64,000 nt of DNA, taken from positions 24,452,878 through 24,516,877 of the forward strand of contig NC_135174.1 of assembly GCF_041146795.1 (NCBI RefSeq). The letters are read 5' to 3'. The notes below the pieces were generated by a model. It did no database searches. It was not told the origin of the DNA and was given only the letters and a program-made list of their open reading frames with translations. Within the stretch, counting starts at the first letter, position 1, and every line of letters starts with the position of its first letter. This document shows, one piece after another, positions 1 through 12,500 of the stretch. The DNA is from Maylandia zebra (taxonomy: Eukaryota > Chordata > Actinopteri > Cichliformes > Cichlidae). The translations under genes and the position numbers were made by a program.

Positions 1-2109
1 CGCACAGTCGAACAGTCGATTCTTTCTCAGGCGGTTAGAAGCCTCTTAATTAACTCCAGCTTCTTTTAAAGTCAGGAGTTAGTCAGATGTCTATACATTA
101 CTAAATCGTAAAATAAAGAAAAGCTGTACTTGTGGAGGGGGTGCTCTGCACTAATGTTTTCTACATTCAGTGTAATATTTCATGAAGAAGCACTGCTTGG
201 CCTTGTACACGCTTAGCCTCTTCTCCTGATTTAAACAGTGATTTTCTACATTTCCAAGACTGACTTTCACTGACCCACAGAATACGAATGTGCTCAAGCA
301 TTTCAGCCGAGGGATTAGGTGGAAAGATCGATAATCGCACTTCTACTAGAAAGAGGCTTTCTGGTTATGAAGAAGTCAATTTCACCTCCTCTGTAAAAAT
401 GTCCCACAGCTGAATTACATTAAAATGCATTGAGACTAGAGTCAATATGGGGGGGAAAGGAATTTGTATGACTGAGCTGTCCATCAAATTAAACAAAAAT
501 AATGTATTATTTGTCCAAGCCTACAACAGTCTGATATGAAACCCCAATGACAAGGACAAGATCCTTAAAAAAGGACTTGTTATATGAGCCTGACTTATTA
601 TATATGCAAAGTAAAGTAAAAACCCGAGTTAGTCATATGTAGCCAAAGTCTGTATACAAAAGATGGCAGCAACCAAAGTAACATAACCTTTGTGCACTAC
701 TGTTTTAGAGCCTCAAGTGACCATATTTGGATAAGAGGGTGGAGTTCTTGGCAGATACTACTCTTGTTGTACTAATGGACTGAGCAATCAACGCAGCTTG
801 TAAAGCTGTGCACATGTGTAGTAAAAGCAATAACTGCAGGAAAACTGAAACCATATAAACATCATCTTAGGGCAAAGTCTTCTGAGGCAGTTTTTATTGT
901 GTTTGACAAGCAATACCATACATGCATTTTATGTGCCTGAGATTATTGAGATTCATTTAGAAAAGGGCTTCAAAACAGCCACATGCATGAATGTCAAGAT
1001 GGCTGCTAAAGTTAGCATTCTTTAATTGATTAAAGTCACGAAATTGCATTAAAATTGGTCCAAAATGCATATTGCTACTGCCCATCACCCGGGATGTGGT
1101 TGCTACCCCATGCCCAACCCTTCTCCTTTTTCATCCGGGTTTGGAACCGGCAATGGCGGAGTCCAAAATGCATAAACTCCACAAATTCTGGATATTTAAC
1201 AGGTTAATGTTAATGAATCCATGTTGTGGTAGGACATTCAGTATAAACACATCTCTCAGATTAAATGAACCAGTGTGGAGGATTTCATCCACATACTGAA
1301 AACACTTTGTCACCCCTCACTCCTCAAGTGTGTCGAACATATGGACACTATACAGAAACAGCAGTGCAGTATGGCAGGTTTTGTGGAAGAGGAAACTCAC
1401 CATATGTAGATATAAAGCGCTCAATGCAAGCCAAAAAAACTACCATTCATGTTTTACATACAATGAAATCACATGTTTTGACAATCCACCCTTTTGTTTT
1501 AGCCTCTATGGATAGTTAGCGCTTTATAAATACCAGGATGTAAGCCATTTACCCGACAGATGCGCAGTGGAAGAAGGTAAACATCTCTATCCGCACGTTA
1601 ATGTGTTTAGTGTTTTCGTGAGCACATTTCTATTAAGAATTATTCACTAAGATGCAAATAAGAGGCAAACTGGGATTTTATCTTCCGTGTAAATTCAATT
1701 TCTAGCATGGCCGATTGATTAATGATACACTAAATGTGAAAATTATTAACTCTTTACAATAAATTACTTTCACTGTGCTAACAGTGTTTTAGAGGGGAGC
1801 CTCTTTGGGTTAGGTTTGATTAAACGACATAGCACAGGTTTTATTTATGATTCTTGAGTTCAGTGAAGGACTTGAGGGCTGTTTTGTGTCAACTTAAGGT
1901 GCAGAGAAATCGTTTTGCTACAGCAGAGCCTTTTTGTTTTGACCTTTGGCCGGTCGGTGAGGAAGAACGGAGGGACTGTGTTGGCTCGGACTGTGGAAAA
2001 CAAGGCTTTGCCACAGTCCCCCCTTCAAGCAGGGAGAGATAAGCACGGAAAGACAAAAAAGTTTAGGGCTGGTGGGCTAAAAAAAGAAAAAAAACATCAT
2101 GATCTCATA
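1..2109. other. Non-coding left flank with degenerate repeats
   Basis: I see no convincing exon here. The only open frames are short and have no recognisable family. About 645-830 resembles the fish repeat with 'ctgtata..aaagatgg' and 'gaccatatttgga' that recurs at 24.1 and 36.5 kb. About 1060-1165 (around 'ggaaccggcaatggcgga') looks like another dispersed repeat. The rest is AT-rich unique-looking sequence. Confidence 0.4.
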
Positions 2110-2241
2110 ATGGAAAACCGCCACACTGTGTGTGAACTCACATATGTGAGTGAGGAGCGGAGTAGCAGGAGAGAAGCAAAACTAGCGCATGTCGCTGATG
2201 TGATGAGAGAACGCTTTGAGGATGACTGTCTTTTATCTATG
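2110..2241 (+). CDS. Possible short first coding exon (unassigned; maybe marchf10)
   Basis: An ATG at 2110 opens 44 codons of charged sequence (MENRHTVCELTYVSEERSS at the start) ending in tct-atg followed at 2242 by gtgagt, a near-perfect donor at phase 0. The frame is also open upstream to about 1915, so the start is not fixed by a stop. I do not recognise the peptide. The nearest downstream phase-0 acceptors on this strand are those proposed for marchf10 at 9561 and 9767, so this could be its first coding exon across a 7-kb intron. It could also be a chance ORF. RNA evidence would decide. Confidence 0.3.
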
Positions 2242-3469
2242 GTGAGTCGAGCTGACAACCAAGAACTTGAATAGCAGAGCACAGCGAGACAGCAGTCATC
2301 TGCAGCCTCATACAAAAACCATGAGTGCTGGAACCAAATCTTACTACTCTGCAGTCTATTTTTCTGATAAATGCTTTATCACAGCACTTCTCTGCCGCTA
2401 TAAAAGCGACGCCTTGCAATTGTAAAACTGTGTGTAAACTATATGGCCTAAAAATGACATTTTCCTCCGTGAAGGCTTTTTGTCGCTTTACAGATCTTCA
2501 CCATGTTAAAATCAGAGCTGTAAAACTGTGAAACAACAAATCTGAAGTTTTCACGACCGAAAACAGACTTACTTTCTTCCACATAAGGTGCTGAATGGTG
2601 ATCATAGGGAAATAAATGTTTTCCCCTTCCAAACAACAGACATTACACAGATTAGCTGCCTTTGCTGAAACATACTATTACCACATAAGTCCCTGTAGAG
2701 AAGGACCAGATGTCAGATAATAGGCTGTGCTGTGAAGTAGGTGTTGGCCTGGAGCCATAGAGCAAGTAAGAACAGCTTCTTCCATATATACCTCTTTGCT
2801 TTATGGACAGCCTGCTGGCTGGGTGGGCGACCGCCTTATACCTTGAGACTGTTAGAAGATGCCATGTGTGTAATCTACTCTCCATACAAGATAAATATAT
2901 TTGTGTAATTGAGTAGATAATAGGCCTAACTTTTAAAATCAATACACCCCAAACGCAATTTCATTGTTCTTGACAATGACAATAAATAAATAAATACTAA
3001 TACTAAATACTAAAGAGAGTGAGAGCAAGGTCTGTGGTGCCTATCCCTGGTCTTTAACTGATAAGCCTATCAATATATTAAAGCAATAAATCATTTCATG
3101 TTAGAGGAAAACACAACAATGTGCTTCAAAGTTCTGATATTAAAGTAAATGAATCACATATGCTGCGGGGTAGGGGGCTGCTTGTTAGTGAGTACAAAGG
3201 AACAGCTAACTCTATCTCATTAAACACTACGCTGGGTTTTTATTGGCTTACTTGAATGGCTTGGCTTCCACTGTAAGCGGCTGAGAGGTATTGGCATTAC
3301 AGGTTATAGATCGGCTGCTGCAGGAGCATGACACTTCTAAGACATTTCCATTCAAGACATAATAAAACTTTAAAATGGCAATAGGTGCAGCTCTGAAAGG
3401 GATGGGTTACCTTTTCTAGACTTGAACCTTTGTTTTTCTGACCAGCTTTGGCATCACAGTCGTTTCTTC

Positions 3470-3760
3470 TCTGCTGCTGCTGTTGCTCCGGTTCCCTGTC
3501 TGCTTGCTGATGCTGCTGCTGCAGCGCTCCGTGCGGCTCCTCACTCCAAATTACCAGTCTGCGCGTTTCCAGTCGCTCCGAAATAGCTTACAGAGAGTGA
3601 CTCCGAAAATAACTGCACCGATCAAAGCGGCCACATTCAGTCCAAACGCAGGGTGCAGTCACAGTAGCGACACCCCGGGGTGCTCCCGGCGAAAGCTCGG
3701 TCTGCAGCAGGTAGCAGAGCCGGACTCACGGCTGCTTCTCGCCCACCCAGCGTGTCAAGC
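3470..3760. promoter_or_regulatory. CpG-rich patch, possible promoter of an off-window gene
   Basis: This segment stands out from AT-rich surroundings by its CpG density (tgcgcgtttcc, gctccgtgcggc, ccccggggtgctcccggcg) and a CTG/CAG-rich run near 3474-3525. On the minus strand it contains a short open stretch with a hydrophobic segment (LNVAALIGAVIFGVTL) followed by a gtaagc donor-like site, but no ATG that fits. It may be the promoter and 5' UTR of a minus-strand gene to the left. The base composition is seen directly; the function is inferred. Confidence 0.3.
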
Positions 3761-4961
3761 GTCTGGGCCATTCACAACTAAAGTCATGCGTATCTGCGTG
3801 TATGTGTGCGTGTGGAGCAGTGAGACAGTCAGTGCCCAGTGCCACGCAGCGCCGCAACATGGAGCGATGCCCTGCCTACCACTGCATCAAGTCAGCCCGA
3901 TTCATCAAGTACACCACATCCGGCTGTGCCTTTCAAAGTAAAACCCTCAACGGTCTCAGGACCTCAGGAAGCGCTTAAACCAAAATTAAAATGTGCTTGG
4001 AAAATCTTCATTTGGTGTTTGTGATTAGTGCCATCTTATTATACATTTAAAAAAAAACTTGAACCAGGCGAACAAACTGAGCACCGGAGCAACATACGGC
4101 GGGAGGGGGGTTGAACTCAGTTCTGAATTATTTATGCTGAAAGGAGCCAATAATACCTAAATCATTCATAATTATTCAAGAGAAACAAGGTCGATGCCAA
4201 TCAAACCTCCATTCATTCCCCCAGAAGACCATGGCATCTGACATTTAACATGATAGATGGAGGGAGACGCAGGCAAGTGTCAGACATTATCCTGATCCTT
4301 TTCTTCCATCAGTCAATGAAAGAACAGGTTTATCAGCCAGAGTAACAAATGGGGTAAAATTAACTCTACACAGCGCTTGATTGTGGCATATAGCTACAAG
4401 TTAAATCGATCTAAATCTATTCAGAGCTTAAAAAAAAGTGAAGTCAAACGCAGTGTATGCTGAAGGCATATTTTAGACAGAAAGAGAAACATTTAGTGCA
4501 ACGTTTAAATGTTTGGGAGATTGATTATCTTGTTTTTCTGCTTCTTATTTATTTATTTAGTCATGTAACTGTAAAGGGCAAATAGATGGGCAAAAAAAAT
4601 GCATGCCTCCGGACACTGAAAATGAATTACTAGATGGAGCGTTTGAATCATTTATATCGAATGTTTAATTTATCAACTTGAATAATTGCATTGACATTTT
4701 GAATTTGAATCACTTCACGTGAAATTGAATCAGTTGACTTGAATAACTTTTTATTTAGGCCTATTCTAGTGGAGAAAACACATTTCCAACACTGGTCAGG
4801 CTTCATGGACATGAATACATGTCGCTATTTAAAATGTATCTTGTACAGTAATTAGTAAAAACAACCAAGAGAAGACTAGTAGAAGTACAATTAGTACAAG
4901 TGTTAGAGAAATAAACACAAGGCACACATAGGGTTAAAGCAAATACCTCCTGAAATTTCCC

Positions 4962-5420
4962 TCAACGAGTTGCACCTCAGCGGGACACTTTTGGTAGCCA
5001 TCAACAAGATTCTGATATAAAATTCTAGCTGAATATTTTACCACTCTTCTTGGCAGAATTGCAAGAGTTCATTTAAACTGCCTGGGTTCATAGTATGGAT
5101 CCAACCTTTAAGCATAGTCCACACACTTTTCAGTAGGGTTGAGGTAGGGGTTTTGGCAAGGTCATTCAAGAAATGTAATATTAGCTTCTATTACCCATTA
5201 AAACCAGGTTTGTATATGTATATCCCGTTGGAACACCTAACTGTGTTCAAATTTCAGCTGTGTAGCTGGTGATAAAAGAAAGATGTTCTCTTTCATCTAA
5301 TTGTATGGGGAGAGGTTTTATTTGGGGATTCCTGATATTGAATTTGCTGAGTCATGGTAAATGTTTAGGCACCAGTTTGTACCTTTTCTGCATGAATTTA
5401 TCGTGGAAATTCATGAACCG
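4962..5420 (-). mobile_element. Tc1/mariner-like transposon remnant
   Basis: Read on the minus strand, this matches the body of a common fish Tc1-like element. Recognisable landmarks on the plus strand are 'cgagttgcacctcagcggg', 'ggtagccatcaacaag', 'accactcttcttggcagaat', 'gtccacacacttttcag' and 'gttggaacacctaactg'. It is heavily mutated and internally deleted, no transposase frame survives, and I cannot define its termini. Confidence 0.65.
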
Positions 5421-6313
5421 AGTAATTAATTAAAATACAAAATGATATATTCCAGAAAGGCATTCTTATCACTTTTGCACACATATTTACTCATATCAGG
5501 CCAGGTCTTTTTGTTGGGGAGAAATAACCTGCTGAAAATGTCACTTGCTCATTTGACTTTAGGTTCTTAGTTCAGTTTCTGTTTTTCATCACATTCAAAA
5601 CATGTCACATGATCTTTGATGATTTTAATAAGCCAAAAAATCTCTGCTTTCTTATTAAGTTTGACTAAAAACAAGACGATAAGGCAACAGGTCTTATGCA
5701 TTATTTAACAAACCAGCAATAATCATTGTGAATGCAAACTGAAAATGGCCTTTTATGTGGGGGGGGGAACGAAGCCTTGATACTGACTTACTAGTCCTTG
5801 TTTTGAGAGGTTATATTGTTCCGCTGCAGACTGAGATCATAACACCGTGTTTGCATGTGCCACTGATAATGAAGTTTACCACAAAAGATTTTATGGCAGT
5901 ATGAACTGAAAATGTTAGTAAGTGAGTAAAACAAGACCTGCTCATGTCTGAGGTACTGCTGTCGTGTTTAATAATATCACAAAGGGGTTTTTCTTTGTAA
6001 GAACTCGATTTATTTTGTGTCTCGATTGGATTAATATTGGGGGGCATATTCTCGGCATCATTCCAGAAATCTGCAGTCAGGGCTATTTAAGCAGTCTTTA
6101 AGAGAGAAAGCAACCATTTTCTACCACACTTGACACTTTACAGAAAAACATGACAACATAATTTATCTCAGCTTATAAGCCATGTAACTAAACACATCCA
6201 TCAGTATGCACACTAACTAACAAACATGCCAAAACAGACATTTGTACACAAAAGGTATTCTCTCGCCAATTGGTAATGAGAAATACCTGACGGGTTCCTG
6301 GAAACTGGCTTTG

Positions 6314-6317
6314 GTGT

Positions 6318-6348
<31 letters not shown>

Positions 6349-6358
6349 GGGGGGGGGG
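6314..6358. repeat. (GT)9 microsatellite fused to a 27-base G run
   Basis: Nine GT units (6314-6331) run directly into 27 consecutive G (6332-6358). A pure G run this long is unusual, can form quadruplex-like structure and is prone to length error in sequencing, so the printed length may not be exact. Confidence 0.9.
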
Positions 6359-8019
6359 TTTCTACAGTGTACTCACACAGAGTGTGATAGATGAGGTGGT
6401 CACAGATAGAGCTCCCCTCACCTCTAGAAACACAAATCCTGCCAGAGCTTTCTTAATCTCTGTCTTCCCCTGGACTTTCCCATCTGTCTGAATATAAAGA
6501 ATGAAAACAGTAGAGGTGAGTGTGGAGCCCACTCTAGCCCACTGCAAGAGGAGGTAAGATTAACTGGGACTAACACAGGATTGCAGAGGGATCAGCAGAG
6601 TTGTGGGGAGCCAGAGAAGGAAGAGAGTGGCTCAGTGAACCTGCTGGCCCTGGATTTCTTATGCTAATCTACTGGGGTTGTATAGCTCACCTCAAATTTG
6701 TCTGATGTTATGCCAGTGTGAGAGATCCTTTTATCAGCTGCACATGAGTTCTGTATCATAAAGGAGCCAAAACACTCTCAAATTTGAAGTTACAGATTGG
6801 CCTCCATTATCACTCACATAAAGGAAAGAAAGCTTTATTTCAACACTGTCAATAAAACAATATACTGGCTAAAACAATTAGTCTGAAGTGCACCTAAAAT
6901 TATTTTAAACCCAACAACAAAACTTCATGTGCATTATAGTGATGAAAAAGTGTGTCCAATTGTTTATTTATATCTTCACAAGTAATCCATTAAAACTGTA
7001 AATGTTTTCATGGTAGACAAATAGACAATTTCCAGCTGTCGTCTCAGATGTTAAATTAAAAAGAATAAAACATAAACACCATCATTTGAAGCCATTAGCG
7101 TAAAGCAAGGAAAAGCTTAAGAGGATAGAAAAAGTAGCTGGAATGAAATTTAAATCATATCACCTATAATACAAACAATATAAGACACAGAGACAGCAAA
7201 AAATAAATAAATCCTGGACTGAATGAATCATCCTGTGTTGTGTCTAGACACAGATTTAAATTCTATATTTTGTCACTTAGTTACTGATAGCCTGGTCCAA
7301 AAACACACAATGTGTTGTGTTGCTTTCTTTAGTTGAAGAAAATGATAAAAAAAAAAAAAAAATTTAAACTGCCAACACAGTTTGACATAAAATAGTATTT
7401 TTTGCACCAACAAGGTGTTCCCCACAGGGGTATGAGCAGCAAGCTTGACATTGTTGTATATGATGTGCAGTGTGTCCTCAAAAAATCTGGGGAAACTTAA
7501 TAAGTGGGGGACAAAAGAAGTGGCAGGTCTAAAATATTCTGAAAGTGGTTTCCTTAGACTGAAAATATCTAGCAATAGGTCTCATGGAGTGATGAATGTA
7601 AATGTAAAACATTTGTTTCTAAACATCAACAAAACAGAGGAAGTCAGAACAGGTGAAATATTCCGTGTCTGCAGCCATCCGGGAAAAAAACGGCGGAAGC
7701 TCTGTCACGTGTGAAAAAAAAATATATATGAGCTGTTTATTCCAGTTAATCTAAAACTGTTGAATATTGGCTTTGCAACAACTCTTTGAACTTGTCTTGC
7801 TAAAGCTTTAATTTGATCATAATCAAAGACAAACTTGCCAATAAGTAGTCATCTTGGTCGTATTTTCAGGCAGTTATTTTAAAATTACTGACTATGCTCC
7901 AAAGCAGTTAGCCTATACGTGTACTGTCATCTTTGCTTGGACCAAGGAATTCTTGTTGTCTTAATTGACATTACATCCAGCCAGAGAGCAGCGCTTAATT
8001 CTAGTGATTTTGATCAGAT

Positions 8020-8235
8020 GTGACCGTCGTGTCCACATATGCAGGTTTTATTTCCCGTAGAGCGCTAAAATTAAATATTTTCAAACTCCCCGCCCTGTCT
8101 AGAAACACGTGGTTAGAACTGGACACCAGCCACCGCGCAGCTGCGGATTCTGGTTTCGATGGAAACGTATCATTTGGAAAAAAAACCGCAGTGGTGGATG
8201 TATTGTACACAAAGTGGTCATTATCCGAGTACAAA
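8020..8235 (+). promoter_or_regulatory. Candidate promoter / 5' non-coding exon with X-box
   Basis: A locally GC-richer segment (gagcgc, ccaccgcgcagctgcgg) contains 'gtttcgatggaaac' at 8153-8166. This inverted-repeat motif is one base from the RFX X-box palindrome. The segment ends in a donor-like 'acaaa|gtaagt' at 8235/8236. Position and strand would suit a non-coding first exon of the RING-CH gene that begins near 9.56 kb. Mammalian MARCHF10 is a spermatid gene and RFX factors drive such genes, so this is a plausible but unproven promoter. Confidence 0.3.
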
Positions 8236-8624
8236 GTAAGTCAAAAAAAGTGTCATATATGTAATGTTTTATATTACTGTAGTTATATTTAAGTTAAGGG
8301 AATGAAAAGTTTGAAATGTACCTTTTGAAAATGTATTTATAAAGTTTTAAAAGGTTCGCATTGCGCTTTGAAACCACGTCTTTTTTCTTTTTTTCTTTTT
8401 AATTTACCGTCTGTCTTTTGGTGATGGTGATACTTTGTGAATAAGCGCAGGCCTGAGGTAATTATTAACGTATTACTTATTAAATAAAATTATTAAACAT
8501 AATTTGTAAATCCAAGTTCATTTGTAATGTTAAACTTTAGTGTGATTACAAAACAATGTTGAAAAATAACTTTGGAGTTTTGAAGTGCACACTGAGTGGA
8601 AAAATAGTCTCTTAGGGACACTTG

Positions 8625-9060
8625 TTCACATTTTTGGTTACACAAATGTCTAGTTAGCCAATCACAATCACGAACTGCTGAATTTCAAACTGAGCATCAG
8701 AAGGAGGACAGTGTACACAACGTTTGATGGCTTCCTCCAGCAGCACATTGGACCATGTAACAAAGCTTAAATATTTCAAACTGGTTTCTCAAACATGATA
8801 ATGAGTTCACTGTACTCAGATGACCACCACAGTCGCAATATCTCAATCCAATAGATGATCTTTGGGATATGGTGGAATGGGAGATTGATGTTATGGACGT
8901 GTATCTGAAAAACCTGCACTAACTGTAATGCTATCATGCCACTGTGGATCAAAGTCTCTGAGGAAGGTTTCCAGCACCTTGTTGAATCTGTGATGGGAAG
9001 AATTAAGCAAATAAGGTGTAACAGATGAAGTGTGTAGCGTAGGTATGTTGCTCTCATAAA
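8625..9060 (+). mobile_element. Tc1-like transposon remnant, internally deleted
   Basis: The plus strand carries the 3' half of a fish Tc1-like transposase gene in decayed form: 'acaatgagttcac'-type text ('gataatgagttcactgtact'), 'ctcaatccaatagatgatc' (decayed from the NPIEH-coding region) and 'ccagcaccttgttgaatct'. A piece from the element's 5' end ('caaactgagcatcagaa') lies just upstream, so the middle is deleted. Stops and frameshifts break the frame. Two other copies of the same family lie at 38134-38540 (-) and 59095-59425 (+). Confidence 0.7.
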
Positions 9061-9560
9061 ATAAACCTGCTTTTGATGTCCAGCTTATTTACTTGCTCTT
9101 AAAATCTAAAAATAAAAATGATTTCATTGTATAATTACTATTCAGACTCCTTCCAGACAGGCTATTTATTTACAATAAATAGCAGATAATTTGTGTCAGG
9201 TTTAACTTCTGGAAGTTTTGTGTGTAACTAGTTTCTGTAAAATTTTTAAGCAGAGAGAGTGAGTAAGGATTCATGGTATTGAACTGTTATCAGCACAGAC
9301 ATTATGTCATGCTATGGCCTTGTTTTCTATGATAGTAACTGAGACCTGATTGTATCTTTAAATGTTCAGACTGGCTTTTATGCTATTTCTCACTGTCTTT
9401 GTGTTGCAGGGGACAACACGTTGTGAGTAATGCTGCCCTCTTGGTGGAAACATTTACAGATTGAGAGCATGGTACAGTTTGATGTACACAACACAAAAAC
9501 TCATACGGACATGCTGTATATCCTTCCTTCTCATCCACTGTATTGAATCTGTTTTATCAG

Positions 9561-12500
9561 AATTTTTATCAAAGGTGGAGTCAGGAGACAAAAGCAAATA
9601 TTTCGGGCGTGCCGAATATTTTCACACAATTGCACTCAGTGTCAGCTGCAAGGGAAGCCCCGAAGGTAAGAACACTTTCAAAACAGGAACATCCGATATC
9701 CCTCTTGAGTAGCTCAGCTTTCCAAAAGTCTTACTCTCCAGCAACCTCTCTGTTTGCCACCTGTAGTTGGCCCCCCACAGCTTTGGGAAGTGTACTTCAT
9801 CTGAGCCAGAGAACCCTCTGAACAAAGCCTCAGTGTCCCGCTGTCAAGCTTTTTCCAGCGAAACCCAGAGCATGAGTGCAGAGCTGGCAGTGACTTCAAA
9901 AATGCCCCACTGTGGAAAGCCCCCACTGCCATCCAGATGTAAGTTTTCTAGAATGCATTTTGTGCTGCAGGTTGTAGCAGGACCTGGACCGGTTTTCTAA
10001 CTACCCTGTGTTTTATTTATTTATTTTATAATATTAGTTGTTATTTGATATCCAAAATGTTTTCATTCCAAACCAATAAGTTTAATTTCTTTTCCTTTCT
10101 CACCATAATATAGCACACAATGTCCCGTATCACATCAAGCACAGGTCTAAGCTTGTGAAAGATGCTGTATTAAATGGATCTACCCACAGGGAAGCGTGTA
10201 AACAAATACAAAGCCAAGACATCCTGAAGAGCAGGAACAATGTGAACCACCTTTTCAACAGAACAAGCTACGGGCAAATCGCAGAGTTTGAGCTCCCCTC
10301 CAGTGCTGAGACTCTGGACAACTTCCAGGGAGACACCATCGCTGTCCTACATCGCCACATATTGAATGTATTGTCTGGTGAATCTGAGGTGGAGGCAGAT
10401 GGCGGCTTAACAGACTCCTGGCAGCACACACGTAGAGAGAGTGATTCGATCACCTTTTCGAAAACAGCACGTCAGTCAAGTTCAGTCTCTGCTGGCTGCT
10501 CTCACAGCCCGCTTAGACAGCAGTCTTTCAGGTCACAGTTAAGTATGTCAGCAGTCCTGAGTGGAGCTCCTCTTAGCAGTGTCACTCCTCTCCTAAAACA
10601 AAGAAGGTCACCTCATGTGATGCCGACACCACCTGGCAAAGTCAACACGGGCTTTTCAGCTTGTACTCAGGGGGGAAAGCAATGTCCTCCCTCCTTACTC
10701 AGCTCAGGCCTCTCTCAAAGGCAGACCTGTGTGGGCAACATGGAGGACGGCGCTTTTCAGAATGGAACCAGCAATGCCAACACACTGCGGTCTCGTAATA
10801 AAAGAAGAGGTCCATATACCTCTAAAACCTCCATTATGATGACAGCTGGTGAAGGTGAAGCGCTTCCACAGAATCAAGAGTGCCAAGGGGCTGCTGCTGC
10901 TGAAGTGCCCCCATCTTCAAAAGACTGCGATGGACAGATGTTATCCAGATTCAAACGGAGGTGAATTACTTTTACAGACACATTAGGTGATCTACAACCA
11001 AATTTTAGGTAATCTTGCAGGATGTTTCAATTGTTAATATGTCTGACTTTGGAATACACTGATTAGCCGTGACTTAACTGGAAATTTAGAGAACTTTTTC
11101 AGCTCCACCGCTAGAGAAGCTTTTAATGATTCAAAATATTTCTTGAAATCTTATACTGGACCTTGTTGGAGCCCCTTTAGTTCATCCCATGTGTAAAACA
11201 GGACATTTTAACCTCTTTGCCCCTGCTTTTGAACAGATTTTTTGGCTGCTGTTTATGGACTCAAGGTTTCAGAGCAGCATTCAGAGCAGTTTAAACTATA
11301 CTGATTTAAATATTCAAAACGCTGGCCCTTGTTAAAATGCGATTCCACCATATATAACAGTATATGTATGAGAGTATGTGGAGTCAAACATAACAGGTTC
11401 CCATTTAGACATATTGTCTAATGTGATATATCATCTACCTGTAGGATGTTAGAGGAGCCATTACAGGACAATGAGGAGGAAAAAGAGAAAGACCGATGCC
11501 GGATCTGCTACAGCAGTGACGCGTCACCGAGCAACCCATTGTTGTCACCCTGCCTGTGTTCAGGAAGTCTGCTCTTCATACACTTGGACTGCCTGAAAAC
11601 ATGGCTCAAGGCCAAAATCCACTCAGGTTGGTAGGCAGCTAAAATTGAGAAGCTGAATTTTCTATATGAATGGTGAAATTTGCCATTTCAACATGCTATT
11701 TTTTCAGCAAAAAAAGTTCTTCCATATTATCCAATTACCTATAATATTGATTAGAACAAAATTAAATAATGTTCTCTACTGAAAGAGGAATAACAATATC
11801 AAAACTGCAGCCCTGGCAAGACCTCCTACACTGGAGCCCATTTATCATCCTACAAGAAACACATGCTTGTCATGTCTTCAGTGCAATAATCTGATTGATG
11901 TTCCTTTTTTTCCCCGCCTGACTGGACCTCTTAATTAATCTTTCTATGGTTCAGACCAGTTTTAAACAGGAAGATAATGTTGCTGTTTCCACTGTGTCTG
12001 CTGGTATAGCCCCCAAAAAAGTTGCCTGCAAAAGAAAAAGCTATACGGTAGTATTATGGTCAATATGCTTAGTCACGATGTGTGTGTATTTCCAGGGTTA
12101 TCTTTCCGTGCTGTCCAAAGATGTGAAATTTGTAAGGGGAGGGTAGTCGTGGACCCAAACGTGTTTGACTTGAAGGACTGTTACATGAGAATTCGACAGG
12201 TAAACTGAGAAAAAGAATAAAAAAGAAAAAACAGGCTTTTGAAAAATTAAAACTATAATTACATGACTGCACTTTGTCCTTCCCCATCTGTTTCAGGGTG
12301 ATGGCATCACTGGGCGCTCTGATGTGTCAGATATAGTGGATATCATGATCATCTCAGGAACTGTACTCTATCTATCCACATTTAACTCCCAGCCGCCCTG
12401 GGTAACTATACAATCTTAATATTTTATTTTTCACTTTCTTTAATTATTTATGTTTTTGCATAAAATGGATGTGTCATGGTCCTAATATTGTCTCTGTTTT

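Larger units (their letters stand above)
2242..8000. other. Long non-coding stretch between candidate exons
   Basis: AT-rich sequence without recognised exons. It includes a CpG-rich patch (3470-3760), a Tc1-like remnant (4962-5420), a (TG)n/poly-G tract (6314-6358) and homopolymer runs such as the A15 near 7348. A tail resembling fish LINE 3' ends ('gacaataaataaataaa') occurs near 2975-3010. Elsewhere nothing is identifiable. Confidence 0.4.

Noticed and set aside
2975-3012. LINE 3' tail (gacaataaataaataaa)
   Set aside because: Too short and too simple in sequence to assign to a family.
3483-3941. 152-codon plus-strand ORF
   Set aside because: No homology, odd composition and no supporting splice sites. 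It most likely reflects low stop density in a GC-rich patch.
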